41,924 nt of DNA from Bacteroidales bacterium (GTDB taxonomy: Bacteria; Bacteroidota; Bacteroidia; Bacteroidales; JAADGE01). Shown piece after piece: positions 11,001 to 18,396 of the stretch; position 1 is the first letter of the stretch, and each line of letters starts with the position of its first letter. The notes under the pieces were generated by a model. That model saw only the letters and a list, made by a program, of their open reading frames with translations, did not search any database and had not been told where the DNA came from. The stretch covers positions 1 to 41,924 of the forward strand of contig JAIORQ010000107.1 in assembly GCA_021108035.1 (NCBI GenBank), written 5' to 3'. A program made the position numbers and the translations under genes.

Positions 11001-11846
11001 TGGGATACTGGTGAAACAACTAATATAATTGAGAATCTGTCTGCCGGAACATATTCATGCACCATAACTCAAAATAAAGACTGTGATATTACAGCAGTAT
11101 TTGAGGTGCTTAATATACCCGGCAATATGGAAATAACAACTTATTTACAAGACGATTTTTGTGATAATTCAAACGGATATATTGAATTGACTGTGAGAGA
11201 TGTAGAAAACACTTATTCTGTTTTATGGAGTAACGGGGAAACAGTAAACGATATTTACAACTTGCCGGAAGGGATATATGATGTTGAAATTATTAATAAT
11301 GAAAACCAATGCAGATATTATAATTCATTTAATATTGAAACCGAAGTGTTTGAAATTATCGAAGACATTACAAACAGTTCTTGTGAAAATTGTGACGACG
11401 GCAGCATTGACATTACATTAAATCCAAAAGGACTGTATAATAGTTTTGATTGGAGCAACGGAGCAACAACAGAAGATATTGAGAATTTATTTCCCGGTGA
11501 ATATAGTTTAACTGTAACAAATCAACATTTCTGTGTCGAATCTGAAACATATATTGTCAGTGTCGGAAATAGTATTAATGAATTAAATAATAATTACAAT
11601 ATTTATGTTTATCCGAATCCTGTAAATAATTTGTTAAATATCAAGTATGATTTTGCTGAAAAAGAAGAAATGATTATTTCAATTTATGACTTCTTGGGCA
11701 GAAAAGTTTATTCTGAAAAAACATATTGTTCAAAAGGAATTAAAGAAATTAATATAAGCACTTTGGATGCGGGTCTATATATATTAGAAATAATAGTCAA
11801 TAATGAATCCCGAATATTTAAATTTTTAAAGAGTACAAAATATTAA
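5055..11846 (+). CDS. Giant SprB-repeat surface adhesin, T9SS cargo
   Basis: A 2263-residue secreted protein with a signal peptide ending TFAQ. Order of domains: choice-of-anchor L-like domain (about 25-255), Calx-beta-like domain (about 265-362, EDVEININIEGTAVNGVDY), one atypical SprB-like unit (about 366-446), a proprotein-convertase P-domain (about 452-633), then about 20 SprB repeats (about 650-2166), and a type A T9SS sorting domain (about 2176-2263, IYVYPNPVNNLLNI). Most SprB units carry W-[SN]-x-G followed by T-x-[ED]-[DN]-I and recur about every 76 residues; one unit near 1800 lacks the tryptophan. Most units also have one Cys near each end, which could form one disulfide per repeat. 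SprB of Flavobacterium is a mobile gliding adhesin, but here no gliding genes are adjacent, so adhesion or biofilm is the safer inference. It is likely anchored to the outer surface. Confidence 0.9.
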   Translation: MKNIITLIITAFILNAPTFAQLTVSNGHTAQELADIFTGQSVNAQNCEIVQGENVQYGSFTFTGDGLNVSSGVILSTGSIFDAVGPNDNPATSTGFGGDGNILFDLLPINYGPNETWDAVLFQFDFQVLSDSVEFEYIFLSEEYNEILGDPEYNDAFAFFISGPGIDGEKNLAVVPGQTIPVTANTINNDSYWQFFHDNEDGNTNIEFDGFTTLMKAKTNGLIPCEIYTLKLIIADGGDDYYDSGVLLKESSLSQTVVTVSTETYSGNNTAIESCVNASFVFELDQARSEDVEININIEGTAVNGVDYRYIDPVVIIPAGQTQATLIIDAVNDGLSEGTESIYIIYTPVPCQVPDTAKLFIDDYNQIIFTAGGIDVTCNNSSDGEINIQIEGGFFPYTFYVTDTLTLEEQIFTELPITGLDSGTYKLDVIDSYGCKAEDLVMSGEFNAGQTFLPDGNGDSYESIIEISGFQEGQVLESGDQIAGITAVMEHSCAMDLTIVLEAPNGSQVMLLEGGNKNSPIGYADMGEPVASGYSDNWNEDNITPGIGYEYTWNHNPVYGTMREELVAHNLPIHTYVSTWGNTLTDYYFPASSYTPVNDFDDFIGTELNGEWKIIVTDDYPEDNGYIFSWNLSIKAERPDSIIDISHPSAPDVSAIKINPTCQQNNGYIYTTVSNGNPPFSYHWNTGSTTQNLFNYPSGEYILYITDNNSCTYNFPFTLSDDEAALLSADILHETCSEASDGNIDLTVSGTEPITYLWNTGSTDQDINDLAPGDYMVNVSDGNNCNAFETYTVETAPEINLTSEITDENCGDREGIINITVAGGIQPYTFLWSNGETTEDIDELEQGDYTVTITDQNGCVKEESFHITNYIGNCIPDCDIEITNAGITDEYCGDSEGAIDLTIFTSFSPYSVLWSNGITTDDINSLSEGEYTITITDEEGCELIQSYNIENQSGDFEISDYQTTQETCGNGTGSIDIIVSGGAGPYSYLWSNGATVEDISNLNAGDYTVTITDANICSVSEIITVINNSGDLEQTWGNTVNEVCGNSEGSIDILIEGGAEPYSFNWSNGANTEDLINISEGTYYCTVTDDAGCIIITETYNIENDPGTLNIDDIDVDNEICDNGLGEIELSVSGGTEPYSFNWSNGAGTQNIYNLFEGSYYATINDNNGCSVNTGILTVINETGTLNLEGIVITDEICDNNSGQIDLTVSGGEQPYSFLWSNGCTSEDLTGITEGNYSCHIIDNNSCIIDINTTVNNIPGTLTVEGLIVSDENCGLSDGTIDLFISGGNAPIYYQWNNNAVTQDLTELQAGEYFCIITDNFGCSVNANTEVINNTGTLSLDAYALINETCGNSDGSINITVSGDETPFSFLWSNGATTEDIYGLQSGEYSCTITDNSGCILTVGPYIINNYAQTLMVDDIITVDELCENGQGSIDLTVSGGTEPLNYNWSNGATTEDISNLSAGIYTYTISDNENCSVTGNIEIFNDAGTLSLDSYNKTDESCNSGNGAIDITVSGGTLPYNFSWNSGQTVEDIESLTADNYYVTITDNNNCQIISGNINLINNNGDINISEVNLTDENCGSSNGAIDITVENGTLPYSFLWSTGADTEDIENLSEGDYSVIITDLIGCSLTEVFNIENNSHGFTFSDVNITDENCGSGTGAIDITISGGISPYTYLWSTGETAQDISNLSAGTYSCIVNDNFVCSITETFTVNNLTTGLEVSVASFADDYCHNHNGSIDLNLTGGTEPYTISWSNGETSEDIENLWAGAYSVVVTDDTDCSMTQSFFINNSVNENLGIKNIQLTDDECGQNIGSIEFEPKIPGEYIYKINDIINPSGTPVFENISKGNYEISIHDAGCFVKENVYLDNSADFVIDTLAIYHVNCDNLGFIYLDVIPESEHYTYEWNNGCTEFYITDLPIGIYTCIVTDTLTGCKHSSIFEIDYYTNVEEVVASYITNETCGNANGIIDIHVINPYNTYTYEWDTGETTNIIENLSAGTYSCTITQNKDCDITAVFEVLNIPGNMEITTYLQDDFCDNSNGYIELTVRDVENTYSVLWSNGETVNDIYNLPEGIYDVEIINNENQCRYYNSFNIETEVFEIIEDITNSSCENCDDGSIDITLNPKGLYNSFDWSNGATTEDIENLFPGEYSLTVTNQHFCVESETYIVSVGNSINELNNNYNIYVYPNPVNNLLNIKYDFAEKEEMIISIYDFLGRKVYSEKTYCSKGIKEINISTLDAGLYILEIIVNNESRIFKFLKSTKY
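6999..11552 (+). repeat. Tandem array of about 20 SprB repeat units (protein level)
   Basis: Units of about 229 bases encode the pattern cysteine, DGSIDLTVSGG-like strand, PYSFLWSNGATTEDI-like core, and a closing GC. The units are diverged at the DNA level, so the array is old and not a recent expansion. The 16th unit (near 10460-10690) is degenerate and shorter. Confidence 0.85.
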
Positions 11847-11882
11847 CTCAAAAGTATTTTTTATGTAACCCGTCATATCAAA

Positions 11883-12062
11883 CATACATACAGCCAAAAA
11901 TTTACAGAGCAAAAAATAAATTATATACATCAAAATCCTGTTCGAGCAGGTATTGTATTGGAAACAGAAGATTATGTATATTCAAGTGCTAAAAATTATG
12001 CTGATGAAGAAGGATTGCTTGATGTAACAGTAATTGATTTTTTACGGAAGACTGTCGGTTAA
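11883..12062 (+). pseudogene. Fragment of a REP-associated tyrosine transposase (RAYT, IS200-like)
   Basis: An open frame without a start codon reads ...KFTEQKINYIHQNPVRAGIV, then YVYSSAKNYADEEGLLDV, and ends at TAA 12060-12062. The IHxNPVRAGIV and YSSAxNY motifs mark the C-terminal end of the Y1 transposase subfamily that mobilises REP sequences. The catalytic HUH motif and the tyrosine part are missing; the preceding bases belong to the intergenic DNA after the adhesin gene. It is a dead remnant. A REP-like hairpin follows after 12 bases. Confidence 0.75.
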
Positions 12063-12074
12063 ATGATATTGCGA

Positions 12075-12092
12075 CTTAAGCAGAAGCTTAAG
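12075..12092. repeat. REP-like hairpin beside the RAYT remnant
   Basis: CTTAAGC (12075-12081) and GCTTAAG (12086-12092) form a perfect 7-bp stem with an AGAA loop. RAYT genes are usually flanked by the REP hairpins they recognise, and this one begins 12 bases after the remnant's stop. Confidence 0.5.
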
Positions 12093-12134
12093 CCGAACGG
12101 GGGATGAGAGGGTGGTACGAGTTATTTATAAAAT

Positions 12135-12380
12135 CTATTTCTTATATTCATCAAATAACTCATTGAACTCTTCCAAAGAAAGTTTTAAATCATCTCTGAT
12201 AATTTTTCTTAACAAACCTTTCGGAACATCATCTTTACCGTGTACCGGAACAGTTGTTATACGACCGTCTTTATGCTTTAATCTATGATGTGAACCTTTT
12301 ATTCTGATAAGATTAAACCCAAGATAGTTTAAAAACTTTATAAAATCCTTTCCTGAAATAACAATCAAATTAACAGACAT
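12135..12380 (-). CDS. HicA-like mRNA interferase toxin
   Basis: An 81-residue protein with the HicA/YcfA pattern: SGKDFIKFLNYLGF, then IKGSHHRLKHKDGRITTVPVHG, then KGLLRKIIRDDLKL. The GSHH histidine (residue 31 or 32) is the presumed catalytic residue in this double-stranded RNA-binding fold. Known HicA toxins cut mRNA when freed from HicB. It lies 9 bases after the HicB-like gene on the same strand, so the order is antitoxin then toxin, opposite to the classical hicA-hicB order but common in other phyla. The pair follows the RAYT remnant and a REP-like hairpin, which fits an accessory insertion. Confidence 0.85.
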   Translation of the reverse strand: MSVNLIVISGKDFIKFLNYLGFNLIRIKGSHHRLKHKDGRITTVPVHGKDDVPKGLLRKIIRDDLKLSLEEFNELFDEYKK

Positions 12381-12389
12381 TTTGATATT

Positions 12390-12623
12390 TTAAACAGTTA
12401 TTGGAACTTGTATCTCTCTAAAACCAACAAATTGATTAATATTTTCAATTTTAGTTTCTTCAAGACAAATATCAATCACTTCTCTGATATTATCCAAAGC
12501 TTCTTCAATATTCTTTCCGTATGAATGACAGCCTTTAAAAACAGGACAACTTACTATATAAAACCCATCTTCGTCAATTTCAAGAAGTATCGGTAAATGT
12601 AAATTTTTAATAATTTTCTTCAT
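12390..12623 (-). CDS. HicB-like antitoxin
   Basis: A 77-residue protein with the HicB N-terminal fold: LPILLEIDEDGFYIVSCPVF followed by GCHSYGKNIEEALDNIREVIDICLEE. It is predicted to bind and block the HicA toxin encoded directly downstream. Many HicB proteins carry an additional C-terminal helix-turn-helix or ribbon-helix-helix domain for autoregulation; here the chain ends at VPITV with no such domain, so either regulation works differently or the domain has been lost. No clear operator was found upstream. Confidence 0.8.
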   Translation of the reverse strand: MKKIIKNLHLPILLEIDEDGFYIVSCPVFKGCHSYGKNIEEALDNIREVIDICLEETKIENINQFVGFREIQVPITV

Positions 12624-12806
12624 TTTAATATATTGTTAAGCAGTAATCAACAAATCAGATAGATTATCTTATCACAGCAGTATCAATAATTGTGTATATT
12701 GAATTTTTTTCTGCAATGTTCATGTTGTGGTAATTTTCATTGTAACAAAGTTAAGACTTTTGACACAAATAAACAACAAAATAAAATTATTGAAAATATA
12801 ATTGTT

Positions 12807-12814
12807 TAAATTTG
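12807..12814 (+). promoter_or_regulatory. -7 promoter element of glyS
   Basis: TAAATTTG matches the Bacteroidota sigma-A -7 consensus TAnnTTTG and would start transcription about 18 bases before the glyS ATG. No good TTTG -33 element at the standard distance was found. Confidence 0.5.
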
Positions 12815-12836
12815 CAGCCGAATTTTAAAAAAAACA

Positions 12837-14393
12837 ATGGCAAACCCTGATAAATTTAAAAAAATTATTGCCCATGCTAAAGAGTACGGGTTCGTTTTTC
12901 AATCAAGTGAAATATACGACGGTTTAAGTGCTGTTTATGATTACGGACAGAACGGCAGCGAACTGAAAGAAAACATTAAAAAATATTGGAAAGATTCAAT
13001 GGTAATGATGCATGAAAACATTGTAGGCATTGATTCCGCTATTTTTATGCATCCTACTGTTTGGAAAGCATCAGGGCATGTCGGGGCGTTTAATGATCCT
13101 TTGATCGACAACAAGGATTCCAAAAAAAGATACAGAGCTGATGTTCTTATTGAAGAGCATGTTGAGAAAATAAACATTAAGATCAATAAAGATGTTGAAA
13201 AAGCAAGAAAAAAATTCGGAGATGATTTTGATGAAGATCAATTCCGTTCAACAAACGGCAGAATAATTGAACGTCAAAAAAATATAAACGAAATATTAAG
13301 TCGTTTTAAAACTGCTTTTGAAAATGATGATCTTCCGGATATTAAACAAATTATAATTGATAACGGAATTGCATGCCCGGTTTCAGGAAGCAAAAACTGG
13401 ACAGATGTCAGGCAATTTAACTTAATGTTCGACACAAAACTCGGTTCTGTGAGTGAAGATGCAGATTTAATTTACTTAAGACCCGAAACTGCACAAGGAA
13501 TTTTTGTAAATTACCTCAACGTGCAAAAAACAGGAAGAATGAAACTTCCTTTTGGTATAGCACAAATTGGTAAAGCATTCAGAAATGAAATTGTTGCCCG
13601 TCAATTTATTTTCAGAATGAGAGAATTTGAACAAATGGAAATGCAATTCTTTATTAGACCGGGTGAAGAAGATAAATGGTTTGAATATTGGAGAGATGCA
13701 AGAATGAAATGGCATAAAGCTTTGGGAATGGGCAACGAAAATTACAGATTCCACGATCATGAAAATATGGCACATTATGCAAAAGCAGCAACCGATATCG
13801 AATTTAACTTTCCTTTCGGATTTAAAGAATTGGAAGGCATACACTCAAGAACTGATTTTGATCTTTCTCAACATCAAGAATTTTCAGCTAAGAAATTGCA
13901 ATATTTTGACCCTGAGCTTAATGAATCTTATGTTCCCTATGTAATAGAAACATCAATAGGTCTCGACAGAATGTTCCTCACCGTTTTATCAAATTCTTTT
14001 GAAGAAGAAAAAATTAACAAAGAAAACGGGAAAACTGAAATAAGAACAGTTTTAAGAATCCCTGAAGTTTTAGCTCCTGTTAAAGCAGCAATTTTACCAT
14101 TAGTTAAAAAAGACGGTTTACCCGAAAAAGCAAGAAAAATTTTAGAACAATTAAAATACGATTTCAATTGCCAATACGAAGAAAAAGATTCAATAGGTAA
14201 ACGTTACAGAAGACATGATGCAATCGGCACTCCGTTCTGCATAACAGTTGATCATCAAACACTTGAAGACAATACAGTTACTTTAAGATACAGAGACACC
14301 ATGGAACAAGAGCGTATTAAAATTGATGAACTTAATTCAATAATTGATGAAAAAGTGAACTTTAAAAAATTATTTAAAGAACTGAATTCGTAA
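12837..14393 (+). CDS. glyQS: Glycyl-tRNA synthetase, single-chain dimeric type
   Basis: A 518-residue class II aminoacyl-tRNA synthetase that charges tRNA-Gly with glycine. The start is MANPDKFKKIIAHAKEYGFV, and SEIYDGLSAVYDYGQNG is the family's motif 1 region. Motif 2 lies near residue 245 (AFRNEIVARQFIFRMREFEQ), and motif 3 near residue 375 (ETSIGLDRMFLTVL). The C-terminal anticodon-binding domain spans about 415-518. This is the alpha2 type (also called glyS), not the separate alpha and beta subunits of Proteobacteria. Length and motifs are complete. It is preceded by a TAAATTTG -7 element and followed by a REP-like palindrome. Confidence 0.97.
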   Translation: MANPDKFKKIIAHAKEYGFVFQSSEIYDGLSAVYDYGQNGSELKENIKKYWKDSMVMMHENIVGIDSAIFMHPTVWKASGHVGAFNDPLIDNKDSKKRYRADVLIEEHVEKINIKINKDVEKARKKFGDDFDEDQFRSTNGRIIERQKNINEILSRFKTAFENDDLPDIKQIIIDNGIACPVSGSKNWTDVRQFNLMFDTKLGSVSEDADLIYLRPETAQGIFVNYLNVQKTGRMKLPFGIAQIGKAFRNEIVARQFIFRMREFEQMEMQFFIRPGEEDKWFEYWRDARMKWHKALGMGNENYRFHDHENMAHYAKAATDIEFNFPFGFKELEGIHSRTDFDLSQHQEFSAKKLQYFDPELNESYVPYVIETSIGLDRMFLTVLSNSFEEEKINKENGKTEIRTVLRIPEVLAPVKAAILPLVKKDGLPEKARKILEQLKYDFNCQYEEKDSIGKRYRRHDAIGTPFCITVDHQTLEDNTVTLRYRDTMEQERIKIDELNSIIDEKVNFKKLFKELNS

Positions 14394-14403
14394 AACTACC
14401 CCA

Positions 14404-14433
14404 CCCTGTCAGAGGTTCACAAGCCTGACAGGG
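14404..14433. repeat. CCCTGTCAG/CTGACAGGG REP-like palindrome, copy 2
   Basis: CCCTGTCAG (14404-14412) and CTGACAGGG (14425-14433) form a perfect 9-bp stem around a 12-base loop. It shares the core CCCTGTCAGAGGTT with the copy at 4537-4572. There is no T-run after it, so it is more likely a dispersed repeat than a glyS terminator. Confidence 0.55.
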
Positions 14434-14448
14434 TTAAATAAGACTATC

Positions 14449-15429
14449 TTGAAAATCGGCAATATTGAAATAAAACGCTTCCCCCTACTTCTCGCCCCAA
14501 TGGAAGATATTACAGACAGGTCATTCAGGCAAGTCTGTAAAGATTTTGGTGCCGATATTTTATATACCGAATTTATTGCATCAGAAGCATTAATCAGAAA
14601 TGTAGAAAAAACATTAAAAAAACTTGCAATTGATGATCACGAAAGACCTGTTGGTATTCAAATATACGGACACAGGATTGATGCAATGACAGAAGCTGCA
14701 AAAATTGCCCAAGAAGCAAAACCGGATTTAATTGACATTAATTACGGATGTCCTATGAAAAAAATTGCAAACAGAGGTGCAGGTGCCGGAATATTGAAAG
14801 ATATACCGAAAATGATGAAGATGACGAGAGCCGTTGTTGATGCAGTTGATCTGCCCGTAACTGTAAAAACACGTCTCGGTTGGGATTCGGACAATTTGAT
14901 AATTGACGAAATTGCAGAAGAACTGCAAGATACCGGAATAAAAGCATTGACAATTCACGGAAGAACCCGAACACAATTGTATAAAGGAATATCAGATTGG
15001 TCATTAATAGGTAAAGTTAAAAATAATCCTCGCATACACATTCCGATTATCGGAAACGGAGATATTAAAGACGGAGAATCAGCACAAGAAAAAATTGATA
15101 AATACGGTGTTGACGGCATTATGATTGGCAGAGGAAGTATCGGACGGCCGTGGATATTTAAAGAAGTCAGACATTTTCTTGAAAACAAAGAAAAATTATC
15201 GGAAATCAGCATCCAAGAAAAAACAGAAATTGCAAGAGACCATTTTAAACGATCTTTAGAATTGAAAGAAGGCAAAAAAGGATTTTATGAAATGAGAAGA
15301 CATTTTGCTTTATATTTTAAAGGACTTAAAAACTTTAAACCCTTAAGATTAAAATTATTAACATCAATGGATGCAGATGAGATTAATAATATTCTTGATT
15401 TAATAAAAGAACAATACAGAGAGAATTAA
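14449..15429 (+). CDS. dusB: tRNA-dihydrouridine synthase
   Basis: A 326-residue FMN enzyme that reduces uridines in the tRNA D-loop with NADPH. The TIM-barrel opening is FPLLLAPMEDITDRSFRQVC. The catalytic cysteine is Cys101 in NYGCPMKK, and TIHGRTRTQLYKG and GNGDIKDG are family motifs. GIMIGRGSIGRPW is the DusB phosphate-binding region. The start is TTG at 14449, chosen because KIGNIEIKRFPLLLAPMED matches the usual DusB N-terminus. It lies 55 bases after glyS with a REP-like palindrome between them. Confidence 0.93.
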   Translation: MKIGNIEIKRFPLLLAPMEDITDRSFRQVCKDFGADILYTEFIASEALIRNVEKTLKKLAIDDHERPVGIQIYGHRIDAMTEAAKIAQEAKPDLIDINYGCPMKKIANRGAGAGILKDIPKMMKMTRAVVDAVDLPVTVKTRLGWDSDNLIIDEIAEELQDTGIKALTIHGRTRTQLYKGISDWSLIGKVKNNPRIHIPIIGNGDIKDGESAQEKIDKYGVDGIMIGRGSIGRPWIFKEVRHFLENKEKLSEISIQEKTEIARDHFKRSLELKEGKKGFYEMRRHFALYFKGLKNFKPLRLKLLTSMDADEINNILDLIKEQYREN

Positions 15430-15605
15430 AAAGGGTTATACTGTTATTTTACCGGATAATTGATTTATACTTTAATTTAAAAATTATATGATTCTACTGT
15501 TATTTTAATGAGAATTAATTATTTTAGCATTTAATCATTATAGCATTTAAGCATTTAAGCATTATATTGTGAAACTTTAAACCTGCCGTTTTACGGCTTT
15601 ATGTT

Positions 15606-18362
15606 ATGTTTAATAACAAAATTCTTTTAATTACTTCAGTCATTGCTTTAATTGCATTGACATTAGTTGCAGTTTTTTTCGGGAATAAAAAAAGAGAGTT
15701 ATCACCCGTAATTAATGCAATTCCCTCTAAAGTTTCTTTAATTATTGAAACCGATGATTTTACTTATTTATCTCATAAAATTTCAAAAAATGAAAATTTA
15801 AGTTCAATCTTGCCTAAGATGAGTAAAAGCAATAATTTCTATAATGACTTTCTGTTTTTGGACTCATTAATAAACTCAAACAAAAAAATTAAACAATTCC
15901 TTAACGAAAAAACAGTTATAATTTCTGCACATTCACAAGGCAGAAAAGATATTGATTTTTTATTTGCAACCGGATCAAAAGATAACAAAAAAAATATTGA
16001 TGAGCTTAATTCAATCATAAAAAAATCAGCTCCGAATTCAGCATTAACAAACATTAGTTTTGCCGGAGCTGAAATTGTAAAACAAAATATATCCGGCAAT
16101 AAAAATGTATTTTTTTACACGTTTTTTGAAGATTATTTCCTTTTCTCTTATTCGGAAATTCTTTTGCAAAAAGCAATTAAAAACATAAACAGCGGAGCAT
16201 CGCTTTTTTCTGATGCTAATTTTACTAAACTTTACAGGCAAGTTAAAAATAAAAATGATGCTAAAATTTATATAAACTACAATAACTTCTTTAATTCAAC
16301 CGACGGATATTTAAATAATACATTTCGTGATAAAAAGCATATTTTACAAAATTTTGCTGATTGGACAGTATTTGATATTAATATAAAAAGAAAAGAAATA
16401 AAACTGACCGGACATACTATTCTTAAACCCGAAATGCAGTTTTTAAACTTATTTAAAAACGTAAATCCAAAAAAAAGCAATATACTCAGAATCCTTCCCG
16501 AAAAAACATCTGCATTTCTGTCATTTAATATCGGAAACGGTTCAGTCTATCATTATAAATACGAAGATTTCTTGGCAAGTATAAAACAATTGAATGATCA
16601 TCAAATTAAGATGGCTTCATTCTACAGTAATTATAAAATTGATGAAGATAAATATAACTTATATGATCTTACAGATAATGAAATTGCTTTAGTTTATGAA
16701 GATGTCAATAAAACAGGGAAAAAACACAATGTTTATATACTTATAAAAATTAAAGACAAAACTAAAACAGAAGAATTTTTTAATAAAATAATTACTGAAC
16801 ATTGCTCAAAAAATAATATCAATACAGATCAATTTAAGAACGTCTTTATATATAGTGCTGATTTTAAGATAAATAAACTTCCCTTAAAAGATCTTCCCGA
16901 ATTATATTACGGTACATTTTTTCAAAATACCAATGCTGAATATTATACATTTATTGATGATTTTATTATTTTCGGAGAATCGATCAGTGATCTTGAATGT
17001 ATCATAGAATCTTATATTATGGATAAAACATTCAGAAGAAAGTCGCAGAATTATAAATTTATAAAATCTTTACCAAGTCAATCTAATATATTCTTCTATA
17101 CAGATATATTTCATTCTCTGAATTTATATGAAAAAATACTTGTTGAATCAAAAGCAAAAAAACTCGCAAAAAATATCAGTTCTCTTATTTCTGTACAAGG
17201 TCCGGCAATTCAATTTATATCAGACTCTTATCCTATTTATACAACATTCAGCATTGCTCTTCAAACTGAAGAACCACAAACATCAGAAACAGTATGGGAA
17301 GTAAGATTAGATACAATAATTGCCGGTAAACCGAATATTATCATTAATCATAATACTGAAGAAAAAGAAATTGTAATTCAAGATGCCGCTAATAAATTAT
17401 ATTTAATTGATAAATCAGGAAAGATCATTTGGACAAGACAATTAGACGGTAAAATAATAAGCAATATATATCAAATTGATTATTACAATAATAACAAACT
17501 CCAATTATTATTTAATACAAAAAATAAAATATATTGTATTGACAGAAAAGGAAATTGGTTAGAAACTTATCCGATTAAGCTAAAATCAGAAGCAACAAAC
17601 GGATTATTACTAATTGATTATGACAAGGACAAAAATTATCGAATTATTATTGCAACTAAAAACAAAAGCGTATATCTTTATAATAAAGAAGGGAAGATTA
17701 TTAAAGGATGGGAGTTTAAAAAGACAAAGAGCAATGTAACCGGAAATATTAAATTATATCAAAATAATAATAAAGATTATATCGTTTTTAGAGATAAAAG
17801 CAACATATATATATTAAATCGAAAAGGACAGCTAAGAGTAAAACCTGAAGTAAACATATCACTTTCAAAACATTCTGAAATATTTTTTACAAGCAAGAAC
17901 AGTAAATCAAAAGCACATTTTTGTGTTACAAATCCTTCAGGAACAATTTATAAAATATTTGAAAACGGGAAAGTTGAAAAGAAGAATGTAAAGACTTTTT
18001 CAAACTATCATTATTTTTTATATTACGATATAAACGGAGATAATATTCAGGATTATATTTTTACCGACAATAACAGAACTGAAGTTTACAGCGGTTTAAA
18101 TGATAAAAGAATATTCATACGTAATTATAATAAAGATATTAAATTTAAGCCGACAATTTACCGATTTAGTGAAGATGATATCAGAATCGGCTCAGTATCC
18201 GAAAATATGATTTTTTTAATCAATAATTCAGGAGAAATGAGTGAAGGGTTTCCGTTGACAGGTTCAGGTTTCTTCAGTATCACAATTTTTGATCAATCAA
18301 ATGAATTTTCATTAATTGTAGGAAATAACGATAACTATTTATATAAATATAACCTAAAATAA
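15606..18362 (+). CDS. Membrane-anchored DUF3352-like protein with C-terminal beta-propeller-type repeats
   Basis: A 918-residue protein with one N-terminal transmembrane segment (about residues 6-26) and the rest outside the cytoplasm. Residues about 30-560 resemble DUF3352-type proteins (IPSKVSLIIET, later repeats of ISDLECIIESYI type). Residues about 570-918 carry at least six repeats of the form xxYLIDKSGKIIWxR, such as KIYCIDRKGNWLE, SVYLYNKEGKIIKGW and NIYILNRKGQLRV, which suggests a PQQ- or VCBS-like propeller. No enzyme motif was seen. The role is unknown; an envelope assembly or sensing role is only a guess. Confidence 0.75.
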   Translation: MFNNKILLITSVIALIALTLVAVFFGNKKRELSPVINAIPSKVSLIIETDDFTYLSHKISKNENLSSILPKMSKSNNFYNDFLFLDSLINSNKKIKQFLNEKTVIISAHSQGRKDIDFLFATGSKDNKKNIDELNSIIKKSAPNSALTNISFAGAEIVKQNISGNKNVFFYTFFEDYFLFSYSEILLQKAIKNINSGASLFSDANFTKLYRQVKNKNDAKIYINYNNFFNSTDGYLNNTFRDKKHILQNFADWTVFDINIKRKEIKLTGHTILKPEMQFLNLFKNVNPKKSNILRILPEKTSAFLSFNIGNGSVYHYKYEDFLASIKQLNDHQIKMASFYSNYKIDEDKYNLYDLTDNEIALVYEDVNKTGKKHNVYILIKIKDKTKTEEFFNKIITEHCSKNNINTDQFKNVFIYSADFKINKLPLKDLPELYYGTFFQNTNAEYYTFIDDFIIFGESISDLECIIESYIMDKTFRRKSQNYKFIKSLPSQSNIFFYTDIFHSLNLYEKILVESKAKKLAKNISSLISVQGPAIQFISDSYPIYTTFSIALQTEEPQTSETVWEVRLDTIIAGKPNIIINHNTEEKEIVIQDAANKLYLIDKSGKIIWTRQLDGKIISNIYQIDYYNNNKLQLLFNTKNKIYCIDRKGNWLETYPIKLKSEATNGLLLIDYDKDKNYRIIIATKNKSVYLYNKEGKIIKGWEFKKTKSNVTGNIKLYQNNNKDYIVFRDKSNIYILNRKGQLRVKPEVNISLSKHSEIFFTSKNSKSKAHFCVTNPSGTIYKIFENGKVEKKNVKTFSNYHYFLYYDINGDNIQDYIFTDNNRTEVYSGLNDKRIFIRNYNKDIKFKPTIYRFSEDDIRIGSVSENMIFLINNSGEMSEGFPLTGSGFFSITIFDQSNEFSLIVGNNDNYLYKYNLK

Positions 18363-18388
18363 GCAGTTATATATTAAATAAAAAATAT

Positions 18389-18396
18389 TAACTTTG
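18389..18396 (+). promoter_or_regulatory. -7 promoter element before the DUF5723-linked lipoprotein
   Basis: TAACTTTG matches TAnnTTTG. Because it overlaps the TTG that opens the longest reading frame at 18394, it argues for the ATG at 18436 as the true start. Confidence 0.5.

Noticed and set aside
6999-11552. Possible CRISPR or recent DNA tandem array in the giant gene
   Set aside because: The regularity is at the protein level (SprB units of about 76 residues); the DNA units are strongly diverged and lie in one open frame.
13476-13844. 122-aa minus-strand frame within glyS
   Set aside because: It is antisense to conserved class II synthetase motifs and has no start signals.
15525-15570. 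Short repeats of GCATTTAA-like units before the DUF3352-like gene
   Set aside because: Few, imperfect, AT-rich units with no pairing or spacer pattern; probably simple sequence drift.
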